A DNA stretch of 64,000 nt from Saccharomycopsis crataegensis. Taxonomy: Eukaryota; Ascomycota; Saccharomycetes; Ascoideales; Saccharomycopsidaceae. The position numbers and the translations under genes were made by a program. The DNA lies in NCBI RefSeq assembly GCF_037102585.1, contig NW_027043829.1:3224001-3288000 (forward strand), in the 5' to 3' direction. Every line of letters starts with the position of its first letter. Within the stretch, counting starts at the first letter, position 1. The notes beneath the pieces were generated by a model. The model ran no database searches and had not been told where the DNA came from. It saw nothing but the letters and a program-made list of their open reading frames with translations. This document shows, piece by piece, positions 22,941-33,000 of this stretch.

Positions 22941-25900
22941 TCACATCAATGTAGTTCGCCCGCCAATTTGGTTACTAGCCAGTCCATCAGGCATATTACC
23001 ATCTCTATCAGCGATAAATTGACTATAAATGTTTTTCAACTTCATTCTTTCCGATGCCGAAATACTTGGACTAGTCTCCTTGATTGCAGTTTGAAAATCC
23101 TCTTCCGTTATATAAACAATGAAGTCTTGGTCCCCCTGTTGGTCACTTTCAGTTGATGATGGCTTCTCATCCTTGGCAATTATTGTCTCGATCGTTTTAA
23201 ACAATTTTGTTCTTTCAATTAACGTTAAATCCTTAATTTTGTCTTGGCTCAATTCCAATTGGAAAAAATCGAAAGCCATCTTTGAGTCTTTAGATCCACT
23301 GGCGCTTTTCTCCTTTTTGATCTCATCATTCTTTAATTTTCGATGAACCGCGTTCAAATAGGCATTGTAACACAACGCTTGTAAATCAGCCCCAGAAAAT
23401 CCCTCAGTAATTCTTGCAATATCATTCAAATCTATACCTGAACCATCCAAATTCATCTTGCTGGTCACAGTATCAATAATGTCCCACCGGTTTTCAAAAT
23501 CCGGAATATCACAAATCACACTCTTGTCCAATCTTCCTGGTCTTAATAATGCAGAATCAATCAAATCAGGTCTACTAGTAGCAGCCAAAACATACACCCC
23601 ATCCAACCCTTCAGCCCCATCCATCTGGGTTAAAATCTGGTTCACCACTCTATCGGTGACACCCGTTGAGTCGTGACCTCTTTTTGGTGCAATGGAATCA
23701 AATTCATCAAAAAATAAAATGCATGGTTTAGCAGCCTGAGCTCTTTCAAACAACTCGCGAACAGATTGTTCTGAAGCCCCAATATACTTATTCAAGATTT
23801 CTGGTCCCTTGACGGAAATGAAGTTCAATCCGCACTGGGAAGATACCGCGGACGCCAATAAAGTTTTCCCACAACCTGGATACCCATATAGTAATATTCC
23901 TGATCTTAATCTAAGAGGACAGTTTGCAAAAATCGGCGCGTATTTAGTGGGCCATTCAAGAGTTTCTAATAAAATCTCTTTGGCATCCTTCAATCCTCCA
24001 ATATCCTCCCACTTCACTTTGGACTGCTGTAACTTGATGTTTCTTAATCCTGTTGAGGTAAAACCTTCCAATGATTTCTTGAAATGCTCCGGCAAAATAA
24101 CAAACTCTTTGTTTTCAGAAGAGCATTTTTCAGAACTCAAGTAATCGAACAAGACTTCATGATATGCTCTATCTATTAGCGTCTTCAAATCATTGGGAAG
24201 ATATCCTTCGGTATCGTTCAAAAGATCATTTAGTTCGACTCCTGTTTGGTCTTCAAATTTCAATTTTTTCGCTTCCAAATAATGATTTATAATTGCTGAT
24301 CTTTGTTGCTTGTCTGGTGGACTAACTTTGAAATACTCGTTGAGAAGTAAGGGATTGGATAATAAAACCTTATTTAAAGTATCCTTGGAATTCGCGGTTA
24401 AAATCAATTTTATGTCGTAAGAACGGTTTTCACCGTTCATAAGTTGAAAATAATTATTAATGAAATATTCTGTGAAGTTGATAGTTAATGAATTGTTTCC
24501 TTCTCCCATCCCCCCTTGTTCCGATTCTTTATAGCAAATCAAGTCAATATTTTCCAAAATCAAAATCACCTTTTCAAAGCTGACCAATTTCAAAAAGATT
24601 TTATTGAATGTTTTTTTCAAAGCTTCAAAACTATTAATTTCGTTCAAATACTCCTCAAGATTAATCAAGATTATCTTATGTGTAGTTTGAAGATGAAGTT
24701 CTTTGATCAATGAGGATATTAGTAAAGATTTTCCAGAACCCGAGGCACCATGAATCAAGACCCCGTTAATATCTTTTCTGATGGTTGCTAATATTTTCGA
24801 TTTCAAGTCATCATATCCGATCAATGATGTTGCATCGCCATCATCATTTAATGAAATAGTGGTACTTTCAATGCCATTATTGACAACCTTTTCCATTTCC
24901 GATTCAACTTTGAGAATAGGTATCCCGATTTTCAATTCAACTTCATCAATAGAATTTGTAACAAACCAACCTTCTGCAAGTTCGAACTCTAAAGAGCCTC
25001 CAAAGGGAAGAACGTTCTTTATTAATGGTACTTGGGAATTCGTTGCTATTGAATTGTTATTGAAATATTCACAATCAGTTAAATATTCTTTTATCTTGAT
25101 CAATTTCAGCTGGTCATCTTTCTTTTGGCCCTTCCTACCAGTTATATCTAGAACTTTTGTTTTTTGCTTCTCAGGGGTTTTAGTTATGAATGGATGGATC
25201 AATATTGATCTTGGTTTTTGAGATAGCGGTCTCAAAGCTGATTGAATCACCAATAAGTTTCCGTTAGAGTTTTGAATGCCAAGAGTTTGTGCAAGGATTT
25301 TTGATATTCCAACATAATTTGTTGGGGCATCTGGATGGTTAATGAGCCTTGCAACTGTACTCTTGTATTTATTTATCGGGGATTCCGAGTGTTTTTTGGA
25401 ATTGACTGCTTTCTTGCTTTGCTCTGGAGATTTTGAATCTTCTTCTACTGTTTCATTTACCGCAATCAATGATACATTCACATACTCGATATTTTTGAAA
25501 GGTTCCTTGAGCTCATTGAAATTAACAAAAACTTCAAATATATTGTCATTATTACTGACAATTCCATCGAACAGGTTATGAGGTACACAGATATTCCTGA
25601 ACAACATTTTTGATAACGATTCCTGGCTCTTCTTGATACTTTCCATTGATTTCATTGCTCTTGATCCTGTTGAATTTGATATCTTTCTAACCTTAGGAGC
25701 GATTATTACTTCGCAATTCGGAGATATCTTTGCGAAATTCCCGTTATCAGGAACAGGTTCGATCTTCACCACTTTCAAAGAAGCGATAATTGTAGATGAT
25801 GGGTAAACCACCAACGTCTGGTCGAGTTTCACCGCTCTAGTTTGATTCAATAACCGACTTTCAAGAAACTGAGCATGAATCTCCACCAATTCCCAATCTG

Positions 25901-26234
25901 ATGAAGAAACCGGTTCCAAGTGTATTTTAAGGGCCTCGGGGGCGTTGAACTGCATTTTCAACATCACTTTGGTGTTTTCTTTCAATCCAATTGAACTAGC
26001 AAATACTGGATCAATCTCCATATTCAGACCTTGTGAACTGGTGCTGGTCATCCCTGACCACCCAGCATAGGCATACTGCAACGGCAGCAGTCTCTTTGGT
26101 TTCCATGATATCTCAATGACTACACCTTGAACATTGATGTTGGCACTGTACAAAAGCGATACCACATCTGCTGGAAGGTTGACGAGATTAGATCTCAACG
26201 AAGTTAGCACAACTTTTGCTTCTATAGACTCCAT
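22941..26234 (-). CDS. PEX1: Peroxisome biogenesis AAA-ATPase Pex1
   Basis: The frame stays open to 26267, but the first ATG is at 26232-26234 (MESIEAKVVLTSL), giving about 1097 residues. Pex1 pairs with Pex6 in a hexamer that pulls the receptor Pex5 out of the peroxisomal membrane. The N-terminal part has the Pex1 double-psi-barrel features, including YAGWSGM and SSDWELVE. AAA domain D1 has Walker A GASGSGKS with a degenerate Walker B. D2 is canonical: YGYPGCGKT, ILFFDEFDSIAPKRG, and an arginine-finger segment ending in LRPGRLDK. The strong D2 and weaker D1 are typical of Pex1. It is convergent with RIP1, with 278 bases between the stops. Confidence 0.95.
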   Translation of the reverse strand: MESIEAKVVLTSLRSNLVNLPADVVSLLYSANINVQGVVIEISWKPKRLLPLQYAYAGWSGMTSTSSQGLNMEIDPVFASSIGLKENTKVMLKMQFNAPEALKIHLEPVSSSDWELVEIHAQFLESRLLNQTRAVKLDQTLVVYPSSTIIASLKVVKIEPVPDNGNFAKISPNCEVIIAPKVRKISNSTGSRAMKSMESIKKSQESLSKMLFRNICVPHNLFDGIVSNNDNIFEVFVNFNELKEPFKNIEYVNVSLIAVNETVEEDSKSPEQSKKAVNSKKHSESPINKYKSTVARLINHPDAPTNYVGISKILAQTLGIQNSNGNLLVIQSALRPLSQKPRSILIHPFITKTPEKQKTKVLDITGRKGQKKDDQLKLIKIKEYLTDCEYFNNNSIATNSQVPLIKNVLPFGGSLEFELAEGWFVTNSIDEVELKIGIPILKVESEMEKVVNNGIESTTISLNDDGDATSLIGYDDLKSKILATIRKDINGVLIHGASGSGKSLLISSLIKELHLQTTHKIILINLEEYLNEINSFEALKKTFNKIFLKLVSFEKVILILENIDLICYKESEQGGMGEGNNSLTINFTEYFINNYFQLMNGENRSYDIKLILTANSKDTLNKVLLSNPLLLNEYFKVSPPDKQQRSAIINHYLEAKKLKFEDQTGVELNDLLNDTEGYLPNDLKTLIDRAYHEVLFDYLSSEKCSSENKEFVILPEHFKKSLEGFTSTGLRNIKLQQSKVKWEDIGGLKDAKEILLETLEWPTKYAPIFANCPLRLRSGILLYGYPGCGKTLLASAVSSQCGLNFISVKGPEILNKYIGASEQSVRELFERAQAAKPCILFFDEFDSIAPKRGHDSTGVTDRVVNQILTQMDGAEGLDGVYVLAATSRPDLIDSALLRPGRLDKSVICDIPDFENRWDIIDTVTSKMNLDGSGIDLNDIARITEGFSGADLQALCYNAYLNAVHRKLKNDEIKKEKSASGSKDSKMAFDFFQLELSQDKIKDLTLIERTKLFKTIETIIAKDEKPSSTESDQQGDQDFIVYITEEDFQTAIKETSPSISASERMKLKNIYSQFIADRDGNMPDGLASNQIGGRTTLM

Positions 26235-27105
26235 TATTATAGTTTTCCATGAAAAAGTAGACCCCACAATTGATTTGTATTTTTCATTTTTTAATGAATC
26301 ACCTATCTATATCAGGCATGTGTAATTTATCGCTTCCACTTACCCGCCCGAGAGCATATCAAGGAATTACATCCGCTGCGCTGGATCATTTCACTGATAA
26401 TAGCAGAGTTCTTCTATTGATTGACGATTCCAGCATTTCTTTCCTCCAAGAACTTAAATGAACTTTTGAAAAAGATTTCATATAGTCTTGATTGTTTTTT
26501 TAAGATTTAAATTTCGATGAAGATAGAATAATGATACTTATAATTCAAAGATTTTATGAGAAATTTTTTGGGTTTAGTGAAACAGAAAGCTGATAGGATC
26601 CATGATGATGGGACTATTGATGATGAAGTTATTGTAGAAAATTTTGAAGTGAAAAATTGCTTAATAGTACCTACTATTTTAGTGGTACCTGTAACTTTAT
26701 AACAATGTTGGATGGATTCTTTGTCATTTACTCCAGTTTCAGATTGCTTCACATTAGCATTGTTCACTTAGTAGCTGAGCCTTCGATAAAGAATGATGTG
26801 TTATAGTAAATACATTTGAGCTAATATAAATATTTTTGATCCCACTTTTCACTCAACTTGTATTCTCAATATATGAAGCCATTTCCAATTATTGGTTAAT
26901 TTTGTCAGTTATGTCCAATCCTGCGTGCGTAGAGAGATTGATTTTTATCAATAATTACCGCCACATTGGTGTATAAAGTATCAAAGACTGAGGCATTCTT
27001 TGTTTACACTCTTATTTCTCTCAACCATATTTGTTTTTTCTTGCCTATTGATATTATAGAGTATACATATGCAGTGTCACAAGCGAAAAAAACTCAATAG
27101 CTACG
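26235..27105. other. Intergenic stretch, nothing recognised
   Basis: It contains the PEX1 promoter and AT-rich DNA. Open frames here are short and not protein-like. No RNA gene or repeat was recognised. Confidence 0.45.
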
Positions 27106-28201
27106 ATGCTTCCACCAATCTTGGTGATAAAATATTCATTTGAAGCTTACCTTCAAAAATCATTGTCCGTATTGTTGCATTATGTCAAGCAGACACTCTA
27201 CAAGCATTATTGCACTTGTGAGATCAACTAGATATAGGCTCTCATTCTGTTTTGGTGGTTCTGATAGATACAGCCTTATTCCGCTCAGTATCGATAAAAA
27301 ATATCAATGAACTATCAGAATCGCTATTCAATGTAACCCGATCCTCAGGATTACTAGAAACTAGAGGAGCTTGAATTGTTATGGTTTTGAAACCTTATCC
27401 TGCTAATAATTTCACTAGCTCTCGATACCTTTATTTATCACTCAGTGCTACTTGGAAGATGTTTATTATTTTCACAATTTCGTAAACTTTGAGTATTTGA
27501 GCTTAGAGAAGTGTAAGTTGAAACTAAGTTGAAACTGTTATGAGGCTACGAAGGTTATTAGAATTTAAAATCACCATCGGCAGTAGAAAACAGAATTACA
27601 AATTTCACTACTGATTTAAGTAACCATTTGAAATTGGAGACACTCAACTTGAGCAGCAACGCTCTTCGAACACTTGACAATATTCACTCAACACCCCACT
27701 TACTCGTACCAGAAATCCAAGATAATCTTCTTGAAGACATTGACAGGCCGTTGTTCTTCCCAAAGTTGAAAAATTTAAATATTTCTTCTAACCCAATCAG
27801 AGTTTTGGATGAAAATATCGCACTGTTACTGTCTTTAGGACTATTGGAAGCTAAATATTGTGAAATTGAACTTATATCGATCGATTTATCCAGATTTAAA
27901 AATTTACAAAGAAACTGTTTGATCGAACTTGAGTAATAATAAAATCACTGGATTTATCTTCTTAGAATTTTTTATAACTTTAAAATCCGTGAAACTTTCT
28001 AATAATAAAATTACTTCAACCAACATGAGCTTTGCCTACCTGAATAAACTAGAGAAATTAAAAATAAGTTTAACCAATAAAAATCTCATATCGTTTAGAA
28101 ATATCAACGATATTCCTAATCTTGTTAGGCTAAATCTATATGGCAACGTATTTCAAAAAACCGATCTCCCCCTGAATATATCACTGGCTGACAAAAAATA
28201 G
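27106..28201 (+). pseudogene. Decayed F-box/leucine-rich-repeat-like gene
   Basis: Repeat units of leucine-rich type are visible in two frames: LETLNLSSNALRTLDN, LKNLNISSNPIRVLDEN, LKSVKLSNNKITS and LVRLNLYGNVF. An upstream start at 27106 (MLPPILVIKYSFEAYLQKSL) resembles the opening of an F-box (LPxEIL..IFSYL). Between them lies poorly conserved sequence with stops. The pieces are not in one frame, so the gene is broken, with at least three interruptions. The original was probably an F-box/LRR substrate adaptor of an SCF ubiquitin ligase, or another LRR protein. The absence of a clean frame and the drift of the repeats suggest that decay is not very recent. Confidence 0.62.
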
Positions 28202-28316
28202 ACAAAAAATAAAAAATGGTTATCTCAATACAAAAGATTTCCGCCCCAGTTGTAACCCATTTTTCACATTCATTCTGGAATTAATACCATATTAATATAA
28301 ATTCTAAGCTGAAATA

Positions 28317-28460
28317 ATGGGGAGCTGCCTAAATCGTTCATTTATCATCAAGGACAGAGTTGACGTTCCAACACAACGGGTGCAATTCATCGATGCTCTC
28401 AGGCGGGTAAGGAGAGAAAAGCAGTACATGTTTTGGTTATATGGTCCGGTGAAATACTAA
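28317..28460 (+). CDS. Possible 47-residue ORF with an N-myristoylation-like start
   Basis: This small frame starts MGSCLNRSFIIKDRVD and ends FWLYGPVKY. Gly2 and Cys4 recall myristoylated and palmitoylated proteins. It lies 64 bases before APS2, so it could be an upstream ORF of that gene, a remnant of a decayed gene, or chance. I found no family for it. Confidence 0.2.
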   Translation: MGSCLNRSFIIKDRVDVPTQRVQFIDALRRVRREKQYMFWLYGPVKY

Positions 28461-28524
28461 AAAACAAGTGTTCTATCCTCTATTTAACCAAACAACATTT
28501 CACAAGTAGAGCAACATTCATAAG

Positions 28525-28962
28525 ATGGCAATTCAATTTATAATAATAATGAATAGGCAGGGTAAAGCCCGAGTATCGCGATGGTTTTCAAGTTATTCCG
28601 ATAGTGAGAAACTAAAGTTAAAATCACAGGTTCACAAATTAGTCTCTTCAAGAGATCACAAACATCAATCAAACTTTGTAGAGTTCAATGACAATAGCAA
28701 ATTGGTCTACAAAAGATTTGCGGGTTTATTCATAGTATTTAGTGTCGATCTAAGTGATAACGATTTAATTTATTTGGAATCTATTCAGCTATTTGTGGAA
28801 GTGCTTGATCTATATTTTGGTAACGTGTGCGAATTGGACATAGTATTTAATTTCTACAAAGTTTATTCAATAGTGGATGAGATGTATCTGGGAGGTGAGA
28901 TAGAAGAGACATCACGGAATGTGATATTAGAAAGGGTGAGGTGTTGCGAGAAGTTTGATTAA
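28525..28962 (+). CDS. APS2: AP-2 clathrin adaptor sigma subunit
   Basis: This 145-residue protein matches the sigma2 small chain of the AP-2 endocytic adaptor over its whole length. Shared blocks are [17 protein letters not shown] at the start, [22 protein letters not shown], the [20 protein letters not shown] core and GEIEETS near the end. Sigma2 helps to bind dileucine cargo signals at the plasma membrane. The VCELD..FNFYKVY block separates sigma2 from AP-1 and AP-3 sigma chains. It is convergent with CDC8, 72 bases between the stops. Confidence 0.96.
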   Translation: MAIQFIIIMNRQGKARVSRWFSSYSDSEKLKLKSQVHKLVSSRDHKHQSNFVEFNDNSKLVYKRFAGLFIVFSVDLSDNDLIYLESIQLFVEVLDLYFGNVCELDIVFNFYKVYSIVDEMYLGGEIEETSRNVILERVRCCEKFD

Positions 28963-29034
28963 TAGAATCAACCCCATGCAGAAAGATTATTTGGCCTATT
29001 TATCGATCTTGCTGCCCTTTTGTATTATAAATTC

Positions 29035-29783
29035 TCATTGGAAATACTCAACAGGATTGGTATTGTCAACTTCAATGAATTTCTTGACGAGTCCCAAAAC
29101 ATCAGTTTTAACTTCTTCAATAGTTTTATTATCAACATAAACGATTTCAAAATCTGCCTTTGAATTAGAGCTTTGTAACCTCTGTTTCTCTTCTTTATTA
29201 AAGAAAGTCTCGAAATTTTTCTTGACTTCCTGTTGAAACTCCGTTATTTCATATCTTTCTTCGCCATAATTCTCTCTATTTTTCAATTTGTTCACATTTT
29301 CATTGTCCTTAAACGTTAAAAATAGGACCAAATCAGGTTTTGGTAAACCAATATCAGGACTTTTGCACCAGTCAAAATCCAAGCCATTGGCGGTGGAATA
29401 AGCTATACCTGAATAATAGTATCGATCCATTATTAGATTTACCCCTTGTAACAACTTTTCCAATAACTGCGATTTTAATTCCCACCTATTAGCTGAGAAC
29501 AATAGATGAATGGATTCTTTTGGAAGATTGAAATTTTTGTCAACTAAGAATTGATTAATCAATTTCCCGATCTCAGTGGTTCTATCTTATTTTCCTTCCA
29601 GTTAATAAAAACGATCTCCTCTAAAAAAATTCACAGATCCCATTGGTAACACATACCTGGAAACTTGATCAATTCCACTTTTTTACCAGCATTCTCAAAC
29701 TCATTAACAATCAAATCAGCTTGGGTAGATTTCCCAGTACGATCTAGACCCTCTATCAATATTAGCGAACCCCTTTTACTCAT
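29035..29783 (-). CDS. CDC8: Thymidylate kinase, spliced
   Basis: Exon 1 is 29657-29783 and exon 2 is 29035-29585 on the minus strand, giving 225 residues; yeast Cdc8 has 216. The enzyme phosphorylates dTMP to dTDP for DNA synthesis. Exon 1 carries the P-loop GLDRTGKST (residues 12-20) and ends in LIKFP. Splicing restores the conserved KFPDRTTEIGKLIN across the junction, which fixes both splice sites. Exon 2 has the DRYYYSGIAYS signature and the KPDLVLFL strand. The promoter carries an MCB box, in line with G1/S control. An unspliced reading would lose the P-loop. Confidence 0.95.
29586..29656 (-). other. CDC8: CDC8 intron
   Basis: The intron is 71 bases long on the minus strand, with 5' site GTATGT (29651-29656), branch TATTAAC (29601-29607) and 3' site ATAAG. 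The 3' AG ending at 29586 is the one that keeps Asp-Arg-Thr-Thr in frame. Confidence 0.92.
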
Positions 29784-29895
29784 GGTATTTTGGTATTTTG
29801 GTATTTTGTTGGTGTTGATTGAAAAAGCCTGAGAACGTCAACTAGACCAAAAGAGAAGGAAATGAAAAAATAAAAAAAAAAAATAAAAAAAAATG

Positions 29896-29909
29896 ACGCG
29901 TATACGCGC
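29896..29909. promoter_or_regulatory. MluI cell-cycle box upstream of CDC8
   Basis: ACGCGT at 29896-29901 is a perfect MCB, followed by ACGCGC at 29904-29909, about 115 bases upstream of the CDC8 start. MBF binds such boxes to switch on DNA-synthesis genes, CDC8 among them, in late G1 in budding yeast. Confidence 0.72.
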
Positions 29910-30067
29910 ATATAAGCTAAGCAAAAGCAGTAAGTGCCACAAAACCAAACTACAATTTTGCTTATCCAAGCAGAAATGAATTTCTACATCTCAGTAAAAC
30001 ATGGTTTTTATTTATATAAACGTTTAAACCTTTATTTTGCAAATCCTATAAAAATAGAAAAAAAAAA

Positions 30068-33000
30068 TCAAACCATAAAATTGTCCTCGTACAGTTTAAG
30101 TAGTCTTTTGAAATATTTCTTAGACTTTCTTTGACCACCATAAATCAATCTAATATAAAGCTTATTCAACTTTAAAAAAACATACTTGTCTCCAAACCAT
30201 AATACAACCAAGTTGATTACCGAAAAGACAAAAATCAATAATTTGAATGAAAATGGTAAGTATGTCAATTGCATCAAATCACCAAGCCACGATTCTGGAC
30301 CAGCTGCCATTAATAAACATGATAACCCAATGGAAATCAAAATATCGACAACAAACGGAATATTTCTTATCGATGACTCTCTATATGGAGGACCCTGTGT
30401 TAAAATGATGGCAATTAAAATATACTGGAAATTGGAGAAGAAAAATAAAACAGTATTGTCTGAAGATTGAACTGCATCATCACCGGCAGGAATAGGTTTG
30501 ATGTACCATGGTTTAGACTGGACATACAACCAAATCGAAATTTGAAATAGCATTAATGTTGCAATATTTCCAATCATTGGAATCAAAACTTTAGAGGAGA
30601 CTAAATTTGCACTAGGCTTCTTTTTGGCAATATAATCATACGGCTTCGACCAAGACATAAATATGGCAATTGGCAAAATCAAAAACAAATCAATCCATAA
30701 AAACTGGAAATCACCCAAGTTAGAGCCCTTCTTATAAAGCACTGACACAGAGATGAATTGAATGGCCGAATACAAACTCATATACTTGAAGCAGCTGAAA
30801 CTTGTAACCAACGAAGCTCTACCTTCCTTAATAACATTCAAGACACATGAAATCTGGAAATTGGTGGAAGTAAATGGGGCAGCAACGGAAGCTTCTGCTT
30901 CGGACAACGAAATACCAATATTGGCCGCCTTTAAAGCACCACAGTCGTTAGCACCATCACCACAGAACCCAACCGTGTAATCTAATTTTTGCAACTGCTC
31001 CACTAATTCGTGTTTCTCATCTGGAGACATTCTCGCATAAATATTGGCGCTCAACAATAATTTTTCAATATATTCTTGGCTAAATCTTGCAGGACTCTCG
31101 TCTGACTCCTCGTTTTTCAAAATATAACGGAAAATATCCCCTGTAACTGCTAATTTATAATCGAAATATTCCAATGGCAGATCTCTCTTGACAATTGGGC
31201 TTAAAGTTTGGGAGTCCAAAATCAATTCGGGATCATTAACATCTTCCCACATAATGTTAATTCCATTATCTTTATTACTTTCATCATTCTCCATCTCATT
31301 TTCTTCATCAACAAACCTAGGTATAAAAATTTTAGTCTTTGGGTCAGATATTAAAGAACTTTCTTTGGCAACACTAATAGCAGTCAAAATATTATCACCA
31401 GTACACATAATGGTTCTAATATTAGCTTGACAATTAAGCACTTCAAGGGTTGGTTTAGTTAGTTCCTTCAATCTATTTTCAAAAATAATAAAACCTAAAA
31501 AGTCCAAATTCGATTCGATTTCTGGTCTACTCATTTTGTTGATTTGCTTCATGGATGATGATAAACTTTTAGTTGCAACGGCTATAACTCTGTAACCATC
31601 ATGCGTGTAACGATACAATAATTCTTCATAATTTTCTGGCAACGATTCTGGGTTGCAAAGTGCAGATATAACTTCCGGAGCACCTTTAGTGAAAACTTGA
31701 TATCCTGGACAATTCTCACTTAAAGTTTTACTGATAACTGACATTCTTCTTAAAGAAGGGATGAACTCATAATTCTTCACAATAGCAATATAATTATCAA
31801 TCTTGCCGCCATCAATAACACTTTCTGTTGATGGTCTAGAAACCAATGGGTAAATATTTTTACGATCACCACCGTTAGAATATTCAAAATCTTCCTCTAG
31901 TATCCATTTGGTAAACTCAAACATTTTGAAATCCAAGGGGTCCCCAATACATTCACCATCAACAACTCTAAGGGAATGACAACTGCATAAGGACATCAAG
32001 AAATTGTGCAAAATTTTTGAATTTTCGGCCATTGATGTTTTGGTCCGAGAACCCTTTGTGTCATCGTATCTCTTTGAAAAATCTGCCATATCATTATAAC
32101 CTTGCAAAACAGTGTTCAAATCTCTGGTCATTGGCCCAAATTCACTGATATTTCTCTCAGATGCCTTTTGAGCTATATGCACCCCTAAAATATCCAAGCC
32201 ATCTTCCGTTAATGTCCCCGTTTTATCAAAGCAGAATACATCAACTTTACCAGCAATATTAACTTTTGAAGGACTAATACAGAAGATCCTAGAATTTTTC
32301 AATCTATTGATTGCAAAATTTGTACCAATAGTCAAGGTAGCAGGTAATGCTGGAGGAACCACAATGGTTATAATATCGAACGCTCTCAAGACAATAACAC
32401 TAGTTTCCAAGTTTAAGCTAAGGAAATTATGAATGGAATATAAGAACCCAAAGAAAGCCACCATTGCCATAAATCCGATGTACTTAAATGAATCTCTATA
32501 GAACTTGAATCCAACAGGCTTTGGGAAGAGCATAGATCTAAGTAATTGACCTTTGGTAGTAGAAAAGCCAATCTTAATAACCACAGCCAATGCAGGCTCA
32601 TTTTTCATACTAGAATTTATTGTCTGATTATCACCCACATCATCATCATCTCCATCATGTTTATCGGCATCTTGAGATCTTCTGACTCTAATTATTTTTG
32701 TGCCGCTAAAAAGATAAGATTTTGACAATGAGCCTCCCACTTGATTTTTGGTGACAAAAGCAGAATCTAAATTGACAAGGTGCTTCTTGAGAGTTTCATC
32801 GCTAACAGGGACTTTAGAAACTGGGACAGATTCGCCTGTGAGCATAGATTCATTTATAATACAATCACCTGAGATCAATACCGAGTCACATGGAATACTG
32901 GATAAATTAGGATCACTTAATTCGTATAAATCTCCAGGAACAAGCTCTTCAAGGGGTACTTCTTTCCAAAAACCATTTCTTTTGATTCTGACGTATGGAT

